A stretch of DNA of 64,000 nucleotides from Paenibacillus xylanivorans. Lineage in GTDB: Bacteria > Bacillota > Bacilli > Paenibacillales > Paenibacillaceae. The DNA lies in the NCBI RefSeq assembly GCF_001280595.1, contig NZ_LITU01000078.1, positions 79,392 to 143,391 of the forward strand, written 5' to 3'. The position numbers and the translations under genes are program-made. Below, in pieces: positions 23,684-32,936 of the stretch. Under the pieces are notes generated by a model. That model did no database searches. It saw only the letters and a list, made by a program, of their open reading frames with translations, and was not told the DNA's origin. The number at the start of each line of letters is the position of its first letter. Within the stretch, counting starts at the first letter, position 1.

Positions 23684-25465
23684 ATGCGTCAAAGTGAAAT
23701 GCTTGTTCCAACATTACGTGAAGCACCAGCAGAGGCTGATGCAGCAGGGCATCGCTGGTTACTGCGCTCTGGCATGATTCGCCAACTCGCAGCAGGGATA
23801 TACAGTTACCTGCCCTTAGGGCGTCGTATCTTGCTGAATGTCGAACGAATCGTTCGGGAAGAAATGGACCGTGCAGGATGTCAGGAAGTATTGCTGCCAA
23901 TCATGCAGCCGGCTGAGTTATGGGAAGAATCCGGAAGATATACACAGTATGGCCCTGAGCTGATGCGTTTGAAGGATCGCCATGCACGAGAATTCGCCCT
24001 GGGTCCAACCCATGAAGAGGTTGTGACTGCACTGGCTCGTGATGAGGTTAATTCCTATCGGAAGCTGCCGTTTACACTTTATCAGATTGGTACCAAATTC
24101 AGAGATGAACGTCGTCCAAGATTTGGATTGCTGCGGGGACGGGAGTTCATCATGAAGGATGCGTACTCTTTTGCTTCCGATTGGGAAGAGCTGGATCGCA
24201 CCTATCAGGCCATGAATACCGCATATTCACGCATTTTGGAGCGTTGTGGACTGGAATATATTCGCGTGGAGGCCGATGCGGGCACCATTGGTGGTCAGGG
24301 AGAGACCCACGAATTCATGGCACTTGCCGATGTGGGAGAGGATACGATCGTAACCTGCAAACATTGTGGATACGCCGCAAATCTGGAGAAGGCAGGATAT
24401 GAGACTTCTGGATCTTCTGTTAATAATTCAGGACAAGCAGAAGTTTCTGCTGTTCCCACTACAGCTGATAAAGCTGATGGGAATGCCGAAGGGGACACAT
24501 TGGTTCGTATTCAAACTCCAGGAGTACGTACGATCAATGAGTTAAGCGCCTTTGTGGGTGAGGATGCTCAGAATATGATCAAAACGTTGCTTTATCAAGC
24601 GGATGGTCAACTGGTCGCTGCGCTTGTTCGCGGGGATCATGAAGTGAATGATATCGCTCTGAAGCAGGTATTAGGTGCAGAGGAGCTGATCCTGGCTGAT
24701 GAAACTGCACTTGCGGGTCATCCGAAATTAACTGTAGGCTTCCTGGGTCCCATTGGACTGGATCTACCGATTGTAGTGGATGCGGATGTCGCTGTTATGG
24801 AACATGCAATTACAGGAGCGAATGAAGTCGATGTACACTATTCGAATGTTCGTCCAGGTAAAGATTTTGCTTTGGACAACGTAGGGCGCATCCGTTTTGC
24901 TGCTGAAGGTGACGGCTGCCCAACCTGTGGAGAATCGCTTGTATTCACAAAAGGAATAGAAGTGGGGCATATCTTCAAACTGGGAACCAAGTACAGTGAT
25001 GCCATGGGAGCATCCTTCCTGGATCGCAATGGACGGCAGTGTGCACCTGTAATGGGTTGTTACGGTATCGGTGTGTCTCGTCTGATGGCGGCTATTGCTG
25101 AACAATATGCCGGAGAAGAGGGTATCCGCTGGCCAGCAACTGTCGCACCTTATCATGTACATCTGATTCCAATGAGTTGGAAGGATGAGCAGCAGCGCGA
25201 GCTTACGCTGCAACTGGAACAACAACTTATAGATGCCGGATACAGTGTATTGGTCGATGATCGTGATGAACGCCCAGGGGTGAAATTCAAGGATTCGGAA
25301 TTGATCGGGTTGCCTGTCCAGGTTGTTATTGGCCGAGGTGCGGCAGAGGGACAGGTGGAATTTGGATCGCATGTTCTTGCAGCACAAGGTGAATCCAAAC
25401 GAATCAGTATGACGGCACAAGAGGCTGTAATTCAGGTGAAGGAACAGTTTACAGTCCGGAATTAA
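23684..25465 (+). CDS. proS: proline--tRNA ligase
   Basis: ProS charges tRNA-Pro with proline. This is the bacterial form with an editing domain between class II motifs 2 and 3. Visible are MRQSEMLVPTLREAPAEADA at the N-terminus, motif 2 RRPRFGLLRGREFIMKDAYSF, the zinc-like CKHCGYAANLEKA and CPTCGE segments around the editing insertion, motif 3 GCYGIGVSRLMAA, and the anticodon-binding end with DDRDERPGVKFKDSELIG. At 593 residues it is about 25 longer than the B. subtilis enzyme, due to a low-complexity stretch at about 243-272 (SGSSVNNSGQAEV and following). ATG 23684 follows AAGGGGTGTG. Confidence 0.96.
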   Translation: MRQSEMLVPTLREAPAEADAAGHRWLLRSGMIRQLAAGIYSYLPLGRRILLNVERIVREEMDRAGCQEVLLPIMQPAELWEESGRYTQYGPELMRLKDRHAREFALGPTHEEVVTALARDEVNSYRKLPFTLYQIGTKFRDERRPRFGLLRGREFIMKDAYSFASDWEELDRTYQAMNTAYSRILERCGLEYIRVEADAGTIGGQGETHEFMALADVGEDTIVTCKHCGYAANLEKAGYETSGSSVNNSGQAEVSAVPTTADKADGNAEGDTLVRIQTPGVRTINELSAFVGEDAQNMIKTLLYQADGQLVAALVRGDHEVNDIALKQVLGAEELILADETALAGHPKLTVGFLGPIGLDLPIVVDADVAVMEHAITGANEVDVHYSNVRPGKDFALDNVGRIRFAAEGDGCPTCGESLVFTKGIEVGHIFKLGTKYSDAMGASFLDRNGRQCAPVMGCYGIGVSRLMAAIAEQYAGEEGIRWPATVAPYHVHLIPMSWKDEQQRELTLQLEQQLIDAGYSVLVDDRDERPGVKFKDSELIGLPVQVVIGRGAAEGQVEFGSHVLAAQGESKRISMTAQEAVIQVKEQFTVRN

Positions 25466-25732
25466 AAACAGTCATCCTTATGGAACCAAGCTACGTGTCT
25501 CTATATAATAGAATGACATATAATAGGTCCGGATATTATGCGGTAAGAGTGGATTGTTGTTATGTAACGGATTAAAGCGCTAAAAAGAGGGCTATAGTCA
25601 CATAAGGATACAACAATATTTGCGTATTGTCATACAAAGTAACTAGAATTTGAAAAATTGTATTCTGTATACATTAGGTTTGTTCATAAGAGCTACAGAT
25701 GTGGTGTGCCAGTAAAGTATGGATGTGCAAAT

Positions 25733-25912
25733 ATGCAAACCATAGACGATAAACATGTCGATTCAAAAGTGAAATATCCGCATGAGAGTGGCAATTATGA
25801 GGATATCTTCTATAGTCCATGGTTGGGGACAAGGGATGAAGGGATTTCTCAAAGTGAATCAAGAGATTTATTTTTGCAGCAAAGCTATATTCAAAAAAAC
25901 GTGGAATGTTGA
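25733..25912 (+). CDS. possible small hypothetical protein
   Basis: A 59-codon frame (MQTIDDKHVDSKVKYPHESG at the start) with natural-looking acidic composition but only a weak ribosome site (GGATGTG). The frame opens 75 bp earlier at another ATG with no site. A terminator follows 40 bp after the stop. The rest of the 25466-26077 stretch holds no other gene that I can support. Confidence 0.25.
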   Translation: MQTIDDKHVDSKVKYPHESGNYEDIFYSPWLGTRDEGISQSESRDLFLQQSYIQKNVEC

Positions 25913-25954
25913 ACTTAGTTAGATGACCATCTATTGATGGAATTAGTAAAATAG

Positions 25955-25999
25955 AAAAGGGTGTCCATCAGCCGGTTAAGGCATGAGGGACACCCTTTT
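25955..25999. terminator. bidirectional terminator between proS region and 5'-nucleotidase
   Basis: AAAAGGGTGTCC (25955-25966) and GGACACCCTTTT (25988-25999) form a perfect 12-bp stem with a 21-nt loop. With A and T runs at both ends it can stop transcription from either side, including the 5'-nucleotidase gene ending at 26078. Confidence 0.8.
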
Positions 26000-26077
26000 G
26001 TTCATGTAGGTACAACTATCTGTTCCTAATACTGTCGCACCATGGGAATAGTCGATCTTATCTGCTCTTCTCTGATC

Positions 26078-27877
26078 TTAAGAGGCTGCAGGAAGTTTCA
26101 ATTGTTGACCTGGATAAATCCAGTGTGGATTTTTGATTTTATTCAGCTTTTGCAGAGCTTGCCAAGTTGTGCCGTATTGTTTGGAGATGGAATACAGGGA
26201 ATCTCCGGATTTAACAACATGCACTTTGGCTGGAGCTGGTTTGCTTGGTGTCGGTTTCGATGGTGTTTCTGGTTTTGGTGTCTCTGGTTTCGGTGTAGTT
26301 GGTGCTGGTGTTTCTGTTACTGGAGCTTCCGGTTCAACCGCAGGAGCTTTGGGTTCCTTGATTCGGCCGTCTGTTTTGATATCTACAGCGCCCAGTTTTT
26401 GCATGTATTCGATCAACGCTTCATCCATAGCACCGTACATGCCGGACGTTGTGTATTTCGCAAACATAGTGTACTCGTCACCACCAACAGCAGTGAAATC
26501 ATTCGTAGCCATTGTGTACGTTGCTTTTGGATCAAGGGCTTTATCTCCGATCATGACGGAGTGTACGCGGCTGCCTTTGGCAGCGGAAGAATCAATGCTG
26601 AATGTCATGCCGGATACTTGTGGGAATCCGCCACTTGGTTCCGGATAGGATCCTACACCGTTTTCAAGGGCTGCGAGTACATCGGAGCCTTTTACTTCAA
26701 GCGTTACAACCTGATTACCAAAAGGAAGTACAGTAATAATATCACCTTTAGTTACGATACCTTTTTCAATGGAAGAACGAATACCGCCACCGTTTGTGAG
26801 TGCGATATCGGCTTGGCTGATGTCACGGATGGCATCTGCCAGCAGGTCACCCAGGTTGGTTTCACCTGCGCGTACTTGTTCACGTTTGCCGTCCAGCAGA
26901 ATCGCTGTATTGGCTACTTCTTCTTTCAGAATGGGTTCTTGTTCTTTCTGAATGGAGTTCACCAATGTGGCAACTTTCTCATTCGGTTTGATGTCTTTTG
27001 CCTCAGTTTCATCAATCAGTGTTGCTTGTTTTTTCGTTACTTTACCGCCGTCAACCCACAGGTCGATCACGCCTACAAAGTTTGTATATTCTCCAGCGCT
27101 GGCGATCAATGTTCCGTTATCGGATACAAGTCCATCTTGCAGAACCGTATGGCTATGACCGTCGATGAATACATCAATTCCAGGCACTTCTTTTACAACT
27201 TTGAAGCTAGTATCGGTGCTGGACGCGTCTTGTCCAAGGTGTCCCAATACAACAACAACATCTACTTTGCTGCGAATTTCGTTCACGAGAACTTTGGCTT
27301 CCGCAGATGGGTCTGTAATATCAAGACCTTCCACATTTTTCGGATTCGTTTTGTACATCGTTTCCGGTGTAGTCAGCGCAATGATACCGATCTTCACGCC
27401 GTCTACTTCTTTAATGAGGTAAGGATCGAAGAGACGAGTTCCGTCTTTCTTTTTCACATTGGCACTGAGCATTGGGAAGTTCATCATATCCGCAAGTTCG
27501 ATAAGGCGCTCGGAACCGTAGTTGAATTCGTGGTTACCCGGTACAATTGCCTGATAACCGATTTCGTTCATTACTTTGACAATGCTCTCACCGTTAACGA
27601 GTGTAGCAAAGGTTGTACCATGCACTGCATCTCCGGCATCCAGCAGAAGGGTATTTGGGTTTTCGCTACGGTATTTGTCCGCAATTCCAGCAACCTTGGC
27701 GAAACCCATCGCAGGTGAGGATTCAACTGCGCGTGCGTGCGTATCATTCGTATGTAGAATAGTAATGTGCTTACCTGTGCCCGGAGTGGTATCCGTTGCA
27801 GCAGCGGCAATGCCTACACTGCCAAACAGCAGACAGAGCGTTAACACAAGTGAGACGTAAGTCTTCCAGATTTTCAT
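26078..27877 (-). CDS. secreted 5'-nucleotidase with C-terminal LysM domain
   Basis: A 599-residue extracellular enzyme. After a signal peptide (WKTYVSLVLTLCLLFGSVGIAAAA) comes the calcineurin-like phosphatase domain with all metal motifs: ILHTNDTHAR, LLDAGDAVHG, GNHEFNYG, VLGHLGQD and DGHSHT. The 5'-nucleotidase C-terminal substrate domain follows (LTNGGGIRSSIEKG, ATNDFTAVGGDEY). A Pro/Thr/Glu linker with repeats PKPETPKPETPSKP leads to one LysM (VVKSGDSLYSISKQYGTTWQ), which should hold the enzyme on cell wall glycan. It releases phosphate and nucleosides from nucleotides or UDP-sugars. ATG 27877 is chosen with GGGAGG 12 nt upstream; a longer frame lacks support. Confidence 0.9.
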   Translation of the reverse strand: MKIWKTYVSLVLTLCLLFGSVGIAAAATDTTPGTGKHITILHTNDTHARAVESSPAMGFAKVAGIADKYRSENPNTLLLDAGDAVHGTTFATLVNGESIVKVMNEIGYQAIVPGNHEFNYGSERLIELADMMNFPMLSANVKKKDGTRLFDPYLIKEVDGVKIGIIALTTPETMYKTNPKNVEGLDITDPSAEAKVLVNEIRSKVDVVVVLGHLGQDASSTDTSFKVVKEVPGIDVFIDGHSHTVLQDGLVSDNGTLIASAGEYTNFVGVIDLWVDGGKVTKKQATLIDETEAKDIKPNEKVATLVNSIQKEQEPILKEEVANTAILLDGKREQVRAGETNLGDLLADAIRDISQADIALTNGGGIRSSIEKGIVTKGDIITVLPFGNQVVTLEVKGSDVLAALENGVGSYPEPSGGFPQVSGMTFSIDSSAAKGSRVHSVMIGDKALDPKATYTMATNDFTAVGGDEYTMFAKYTTSGMYGAMDEALIEYMQKLGAVDIKTDGRIKEPKAPAVEPEAPVTETPAPTTPKPETPKPETPSKPTPSKPAPAKVHVVKSGDSLYSISKQYGTTWQALQKLNKIKNPHWIYPGQQLKLPAAS

Positions 27878-28068
27878 ATGAATCAGTAACCTCCCATAAA
27901 TAATAATCTCTTGAGCGTTTGCACAACTCATGTTGTATTTTACCAGACTACTATTTGGAAATCTCGTGATTTGCGTAAAAATAGGTAACCTGAAAGTGAC
28001 ATCTGATTTCCATAGTGGAAGATTAAGAGATAAATTGATTTTTAAGGAACGTATGTTCTTAAAAAAGA

Positions 28069-28476
28069 CTAAAAAAAATGCTGCACTTCACGTGGCAGTC
28101 CTGTACGTAAACAAAATTTCTCCAGTGATTCATCCGGCTCAGGCATCAATCCGGAAGTTAGAAGCTGTATGGCAAAACGATTAGCCTGTCTTTCCAGCTT
28201 GCCTGGTGCAAAATAGGAGTGCTCCTCCAGAAAGAACCGATTTATGCCTTTGTGCAATCGGTCATGTCCAAGTTCATGCGCGCACACGAAACGCTGCCAT
28301 TCCGGCGGTAAATCATTGTGAATAACGATAAATCTGCGACGGAGCTTGCGGAAATACAGTCCTTTGGTAGACTTGCCCAGATTGGTGAACCGGATCTGTA
28401 TTCCAATGGCTCTGGCAATGCTGAAAGGGCAGTTTGTCCGGTGTTTTCGAATCAGCTTTGTTACAATGTCATCCAT
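28069..28476 (-). CDS. ImmA/IrrE-like metallopeptidase
   Basis: A 135-residue zinc peptidase-like protein with the HExxH motif in VCAHELGHDRLHKG and a downstream ERQANRFAIQLL segment where the third metal ligand (Glu) is expected. In ICEBs1 ImmA cleaves its partner repressor ImmR after DNA damage; the upstream XRE gene fits that partner role. It starts at ATG 28476 behind AGGTGAG, 42 bp after the XRE stop. No integrase or conjugation gene is in the window, so the pair may control the nearby phage-type genes instead. Confidence 0.82.
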   Translation of the reverse strand: MDDIVTKLIRKHRTNCPFSIARAIGIQIRFTNLGKSTKGLYFRKLRRRFIVIHNDLPPEWQRFVCAHELGHDRLHKGINRFFLEEHSYFAPGKLERQANRFAIQLLTSGLMPEPDESLEKFCLRTGLPREVQHFF

Positions 28477-28518
28477 ATCATCTCACCTGCTGCTTTAGTT
28501 TGTTCAGCTTGAAATGCT

Positions 28519-28962
28519 TCATGGGCGCTCGTCCGGATCATTCTTTTTTTTACGTTTGTTCATCTGTTTTGCTTCCCAGAACAGTCCTGTCAGGACATCC
28601 TTGATTCGTTTCTTATCCTCATCATCCAGCGGGATGCCGTCAAACATCAGATCATCCTCGTCCTCCAGCATCTTTTTGAAGTCCCGACGGTCCTTGTACG
28701 TTGCCCAATCCGGAGCTTCCTGCAGCTCGATTGCTGTATTTGAGACTTCCAGATATCCGGCCTGTTTCATCATATCAGCGTAAGGAACCGAGAGTGCGTC
28801 AGAGATTTTGCGGATGGTGGCGGGCTTGGGAACACCGCGAACCCCATTCTCAATGCGTGAAATTTGCGAGTTGCTGATTCCTGCTGCTTCGGCGAGCTGA
28901 TTGATGCTGTATCCTTGTTGCTCGCGCAGTTGTTTCAGATAAGGACCAAAAGCGTGCTCCAC
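28519..28962 (-). CDS. XRE-family repressor, ImmR-like
   Basis: A 147-residue regulator with a Cro/C1 helix-turn-helix at residues 6-64 (YLKQLREQQGYSINQLAEAA, GISNSQISRIENG, TIRKISDALSV). The tail is acidic and then very basic (KRIKDVLTGLFWEAKQMNKRKKKND). It precedes the ImmA-like peptidase in the same operon, the usual repressor-antirepressor arrangement of mobile elements. The start is GTG 28962 with AAAGGAG 11 nt upstream. It faces the ArpU-like gene across about 800 bp that contain an inverted-repeat element and tandem 11-bp repeats. Confidence 0.83.
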   Translation of the reverse strand: MEHAFGPYLKQLREQQGYSINQLAEAAGISNSQISRIENGVRGVPKPATIRKISDALSVPYADMMKQAGYLEVSNTAIELQEAPDWATYKDRRDFKKMLEDEDDLMFDGIPLDDEDKKRIKDVLTGLFWEAKQMNKRKKKNDPDERP

Positions 28963-29003
28963 AATTCATGCCACTCCTTTGATTCGTACAAGTGTATTAC
29001 TAA

Positions 29004-29244
29004 TTAATATTGAGAAGGTAAAGGCACAGGATCTGCAGATGCCCCGTTCCGGATACGGATCGTTCTTCCAATCGCTGTTATCCCCAGATTTCTTTGTTTC
29101 CCTTTCCTAAAAGGGAGAAATCCGGTGATAAAGGCGAACGCTTCGCTTTTTCAGAATCGATTCCGTCTCCTTCACTACTGCCACTCTCTTTGAAGTGCCA
29201 ATACTGCCCTCATCGAATATTCAAATGTACCTTCTCAATATTAA
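29004..29244. repeat. 241-bp element flanked by perfect 17-bp inverted repeats
   Basis: TTAATATTGAGAAGGTA (29004-29020) and its exact reverse complement (29228-29244) enclose a copy of the dispersed repeat. The ends include TTAA on both sides, so either the repeats are 17 bp or 13-bp ends are flanked by a TTAA target duplication, as in MITE-like elements. No coding frame inside looks real. Confidence 0.6.
29041..29178 (-). repeat. dispersed intergenic repeat, copy 1
   Basis: Read on the minus strand, it begins GTAGTGAAGGAGACGGAATC, passes a GCGAA/TTCGC hairpin, nested stems GATTTC/GAAATC around CCCTTT/AAAGGG, then CTGGGGATAACAGCGATTGG and CCGGAACGG. Copies at 60216-60351 and 62619-62788 share this order on the plus strand. 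Function unknown. Confidence 0.75.
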
Positions 29245-29435
29245 AACTAGAGAATGACTTATACGAGGATCTTTAATTATCTGTACTATATCGTATATAT
29301 ACCATTAGGTAAAGGGATATGAAACAATTATGCCAAAAGGTAAAGGAAATGAGAGCGCGGGTTTTATTTTATAGTTAAAACGACCCAAAATGAAGGTTTA
29401 CGCCGATCCCCAGAAAGTGGTATCCTCAAATAGAA

Positions 29436-29457
29436 ATACGAACAAAATACGAACAAA
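29436..29457. repeat. tandem 11-bp repeat, operator candidate
   Basis: ATACGAACAAA is repeated twice without a gap. One helical turn separates the copies, so a protein could bind both on the same face. CGAAC resembles half of the Bacillus LexA box, and the site lies between the divergent ImmR-like and ArpU-like genes. The rest of 29245-29765 shows no gene; AGGTAAAGG also recurs at about 29286 and 29340. Confidence 0.4.
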
Positions 29458-29765
29458 ATGTAAAGTTGAGACGAGTTGGGTGATCGGGAAAATGAATTAT
29501 TCCTGCTTCATCGCTGGCTTAAATTGATTCCAAAAGGCAACAGGGAAAATTGAAAAATGCCGTTACTATTTCAGAGAACTGGATAATCCTAATAAAAGGA
29601 GTATTTTGTATTAATCCAAAGAGCGATTCAAATCAGCAATAGATAGATCGAAAAGGTTCTATTCGTCTACCTATTGTACCCGTAAGCGACTGGAATTGAA
29701 TAATACAAAATACCAAAGATGAGATGAATGCGAGTTTAACTGACCCTTTAAGGAGGAGAATGAAT

Positions 29766-30248
29766 ATGGAACTGATGCTGCCCGAATTGGACCGACGCAA
29801 AACGCAGACAGCTGTTGAAGCCGCGCTGGAAAAATACCGGATTTATAAAACGATTGCTTTTGAAGAACGAGAGGTCATGGTGACGGCGAGTTACGCTGAG
29901 CGTTTCCATGGTGCAACGAATGTGACCGGGGATTCCACCGCCAGAACGGCAATTTATAATGTGGATGTGCAGCGCGCACGTCAGGCTTACTGCGATACGA
30001 TTGATTTTGTAGTATCTCGACTGAGCGAGAAGGAACGTGTACTCGTCAGCGAACGTTATTTGAAGGATGACGATGTATTTGACTACAAAGTGTACAACCA
30101 TGTGTTTGATCCGCCTGTCAGCAAGGATACGTATACGAAGATTCGAACGCGTGCCTTCTATAAAATGGCGCTGGCTCTGTCGGACCGTGGTCTGATTAAT
30201 ATGGAGCCTTTATCTGCATCTCGCAAAGAGCGACAGAAGCTGGGCTAG
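29766..30248 (+). CDS. ArpU-like phage transcriptional regulator
   Basis: The 160-residue protein resembles the ArpU family, which controls late gene expression in Gram-positive prophages. Visible are the start MELMLPELDRRKTQTAVEAA, a middle helix RARQAYCDTIDFVVSRLSEKERVLVSERYL, and the sigma-factor-like end SKDTYTKIRTRAFYKMALAL. ATG 29766 has AAGGAGGAG 7 nt upstream; an ATG two codons earlier touches that site. It is alone; the nearest phage-type genes are the tail cluster 10 kb downstream, which it might control, but no sequence link was found. Confidence 0.75.
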   Translation: MELMLPELDRRKTQTAVEAALEKYRIYKTIAFEEREVMVTASYAERFHGATNVTGDSTARTAIYNVDVQRARQAYCDTIDFVVSRLSEKERVLVSERYLKDDDVFDYKVYNHVFDPPVSKDTYTKIRTRAFYKMALALSDRGLINMEPLSASRKERQKLG

Positions 30249-30344
30249 ATGTGAAGCCAGAAGTTCATCCTTTTATATCCTTCGCTGATTGTATACAATA
30301 ATTGAAAAACAAAACTAAGGATCAGTCAAAGGAGAGGAATCCGC

Positions 30345-32015
30345 ATGACGGAACAAGCCGGAATGCAGGAGATGTACACACTGAAGACGATCGCGGAAAC
30401 GCTCAACACTTCCAACGACCTGAATTTGATGCTGGATACGGTGCTCGGCAAACTGTTGGAACTGACGGGATTGACTGCGGGCTGGGTGTTCCTGATCGAT
30501 ACTCAGGGAGAATACGTCTGTATTTCTGATCACGGTCTTCCTCCTGCTCTGCTGCATAATGACAAGGAGCCGATGCGCTGCGGGTCTTGCTGGTGCGTGA
30601 ATCGCTTCCGCGACGGGAGATTGGACAATGCAGTCAATATTATTAACTGCAAACGTCTGGAGGATGCCGTCGATCATCAATGGGGAGATACACATGACAT
30701 TACCCATCATGCAACGGTCCCCCTCCGCTCGGGGGAGAAGATGCTGGGACTGCTGAATGTTGCTGCTCCGGGCAAAGAGCATTTTAGTGATAGTGAGCTG
30801 GCACTTTTGCAGGCGGTAGCCTACCAGATAGGCAGTGCAATGGAGCGGATGCGATTATACAGCGCGGAGCAAAGGCGAGCGGATCTGTATGCCAGACTGG
30901 GAGAGTACAGCAGATCGTTGGGCCTTGCGGTGAACGAGTGCAGCAATTCAGACGACATGGCGAAGAAGGTTGTACAACTGCTTGGGCAGCATTATGACTG
31001 GCCTTTTGTTGCACTGTTATCGCAGAAGAACGGAAGTTTTATGGTACAGGCCGCTCATATTCTTGGTAAGTTCGAAATGCCGACATTTTCTGAACTTTCT
31101 CCAGAGAGGGAGAGTCACATGCATCGTGTGATTGATACTCATCGTGCGATGGTATTAGCGGCAATGGAGATTCAAGAAGTTTCAGCACTTTGCAATACCC
31201 GCCTCCCTATGTCCGTTTTGGCTTCGGGCCTGGCCGCTCCTATCCCATTAAGTTCTCCTGGCGAAACGGCAGTACTGGTGGTTGGCTTGGGTTCTTCCAA
31301 TGGTTTCCTTCAGGCAGATCGTGAGGTTCTTGATGCACTCGCTGAACATATAACAGCCTCGTGGGAAAGTCTGAGACTGGTTTACAAACGCCGGGAATTA
31401 ACCCGACTGGAGGAACGAAATCGACTGGCACGGGATTTGCATGATTCGGTGAATCAAATTTTGTTCTCCCTGTCCCTAACAGCCAAAGGTGCGGAGAGCA
31501 TGTTATCCGGATCACTACAGCTGCATCCGGCCGCGGAAGCGATGAAGGATATACGTTCCTTGTCACAGGAAGCCTTGAAGGAAATGCGTGCCTTGATAAT
31601 GCAGCTTCGCCCGGCAGGTTTGGAGTCTGGTCTGCTCAGTGCATTGCAGGAATATGGTACAGGACAGGGGTTGCAGGTCGTTGTGCACCGGACAGGTATG
31701 CGATCCTTGCCTCAAAGTATTGAGGAAGGATTATGGCGTATTGGACAGGAAGCGCTCAATAATGTACGTAAACATGCGGGAGTTACTTCCGCTGAGATAT
31801 CCCTCCACCTAAGCGATCATGAAGCGGTATTCATCGTTACAGATCGGGGGAAAGGTGGAGCCAAAAGGCGTGATGCCTTGCCTGCCAGTTCACTTGGTCT
31901 GTCCATCATGAGGGAACGGGCTCAATCGCTGGGTGGCAGACTTGAACTTGTAAGTTCAACGCGTAAGGGAACATCGGTAACGGTAGTCATTCCACTCCCG
32001 TCCGAATCTGTATAA
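30345..32015 (+). CDS. GAF-domain sensor histidine kinase with cysteine cluster (YhcY/AirS-like)
   Basis: A 556-residue cytosolic kinase. An N-terminal GAF domain (residues 15-165) carries Cys79, Cys82, Cys84 and Cys102 (RCGSCWC and INC), a spacing like the iron-sulfur GAF sensor AirS/YhcS of staphylococci. A second GAF-like region follows at about 190-350. The dimerisation and phosphorylation segment is ARDLHDSVNQ (His366), then the ATPase domain with EEGLWRIGQEALNNVRKHAG and GLSIMRERAQSLGG. It should sense oxygen or redox state and phosphorylate the response regulator encoded 18 bp downstream. ATG 30345 follows AAAGGAGAGG. Iron-sulfur binding is inference from the cysteines. Confidence 0.85.
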   Translation: MTEQAGMQEMYTLKTIAETLNTSNDLNLMLDTVLGKLLELTGLTAGWVFLIDTQGEYVCISDHGLPPALLHNDKEPMRCGSCWCVNRFRDGRLDNAVNIINCKRLEDAVDHQWGDTHDITHHATVPLRSGEKMLGLLNVAAPGKEHFSDSELALLQAVAYQIGSAMERMRLYSAEQRRADLYARLGEYSRSLGLAVNECSNSDDMAKKVVQLLGQHYDWPFVALLSQKNGSFMVQAAHILGKFEMPTFSELSPERESHMHRVIDTHRAMVLAAMEIQEVSALCNTRLPMSVLASGLAAPIPLSSPGETAVLVVGLGSSNGFLQADREVLDALAEHITASWESLRLVYKRRELTRLEERNRLARDLHDSVNQILFSLSLTAKGAESMLSGSLQLHPAAEAMKDIRSLSQEALKEMRALIMQLRPAGLESGLLSALQEYGTGQGLQVVVHRTGMRSLPQSIEEGLWRIGQEALNNVRKHAGVTSAEISLHLSDHEAVFIVTDRGKGGAKRRDALPASSLGLSIMRERAQSLGGRLELVSSTRKGTSVTVVIPLPSESV

Positions 32016-32033
32016 AGTCAGGGGGAAGAAGAC

Positions 32034-32756
32034 ATGCCGATTACGATATTACTTGCTGACGATCATGCAATGGTGAGACGCGGGTTGCACGTTTTTTTGT
32101 CCACACAGCCAGATATGGAAGTCGTCGGAGAAGCCTCGAACGGACAGGAAGCACTAGAACAAGCAGAACAGCTGCATCCGAATGTGGTGTTAATGGATCT
32201 GCATATGCCCGTGCTTGACGGGATCGAGACGGCGAGAAGGCTTCGTTCGATTTTGCCTGGAATCCGTATCATCGTACTTACGTCCTTCTCGGATCAGGAT
32301 CATGTCGTACCAGCCGTACGCGCAGGAGTGAAGGGATATCTGCTAAAAGATATTGAGCCAGAGGATCTTGCCGTTGCCATTCGCAATGTACACGCGGGAC
32401 AGGTAGAACTTCATCCGGCGGCAGCCGGACAATTAATGCATGTAATGGCTTCGTCTGAATTATCGATGAATGAAGCCCATGGGCGTGCAATTCCCCATAC
32501 GCCCACTCGGCCTCCAGAACAAGAGCTGGGTGGGCTCGGAAAAGAAACCTCTCATGGACCGGACATGCTCACCCGTCGGGAACGAGAGGTTCTGGGACTG
32601 ATCGCACAAGGATTGAGTAATAAAGAGATTGCCATAAAACTAATCATTACCGAAAAAACGGTGAAAACCCATGTCAGTCATCTTCTGGACAAATTGGGAC
32701 TGGCAGACCGGACACAAGCTGCGCTTCATGCCGTAAGAAATGGCTGGGTCGTCTGA
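32034..32756 (+). CDS. NarL/FixJ-family response regulator (YhcZ/AirR-like)
   Basis: The 240-residue regulator has a receiver domain with acidic pocket Asp9/Asp10 (LLADDHAMVRRG), phospho-acceptor Asp55 (VLMDLHMPVLDG) and Lys107 region (GVKGYLLKDI), then a LuxR-type helix-turn-helix (LTRREREVLGLIAQGLSNKE, KTVKTHVSHLLDKLGL). The linker between domains is long, about 45 residues. It partners with the kinase just upstream. In B. subtilis the order yhcY-yhcZ-yhdA (kinase, regulator, FMN reductase) is similar to that seen here. A terminator follows. Confidence 0.9.
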   Translation: MPITILLADDHAMVRRGLHVFLSTQPDMEVVGEASNGQEALEQAEQLHPNVVLMDLHMPVLDGIETARRLRSILPGIRIIVLTSFSDQDHVVPAVRAGVKGYLLKDIEPEDLAVAIRNVHAGQVELHPAAAGQLMHVMASSELSMNEAHGRAIPHTPTRPPEQELGGLGKETSHGPDMLTRREREVLGLIAQGLSNKEIAIKLIITEKTVKTHVSHLLDKLGLADRTQAALHAVRNGWVV

Positions 32757-32791
32757 TCCATCTTTCAATATTCTCAGACTAAAGTCGTAGA

Positions 32792-32818
32792 AACTCAACC
32801 CAAAGGTTGAGTTTTTTT
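32792..32818 (+). terminator. terminator of the two-component operon
   Basis: AACTCAACC and GGTTGAGTT pair around CAAA and are followed by a run of T. Confidence 0.92.
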
Positions 32819-32936
32819 GTACTGCAAGTTAAGTCTATCTGCTGACGATTCCGAGACGGAAGCACGGTAAGATGAGAGTATCGAAATTTATAACGCAGTG
32901 AAGGAAAGTCTATTAACATTTAGGAGAGTGACATAA

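Noticed and set aside
26042..27718. 558-codon plus-strand frame opposite the 5'-nucleotidase
   Set aside because: It is the shadow of a well-supported gene; the translated product is rich in Cys, Phe and Trp and has no ribosome site.
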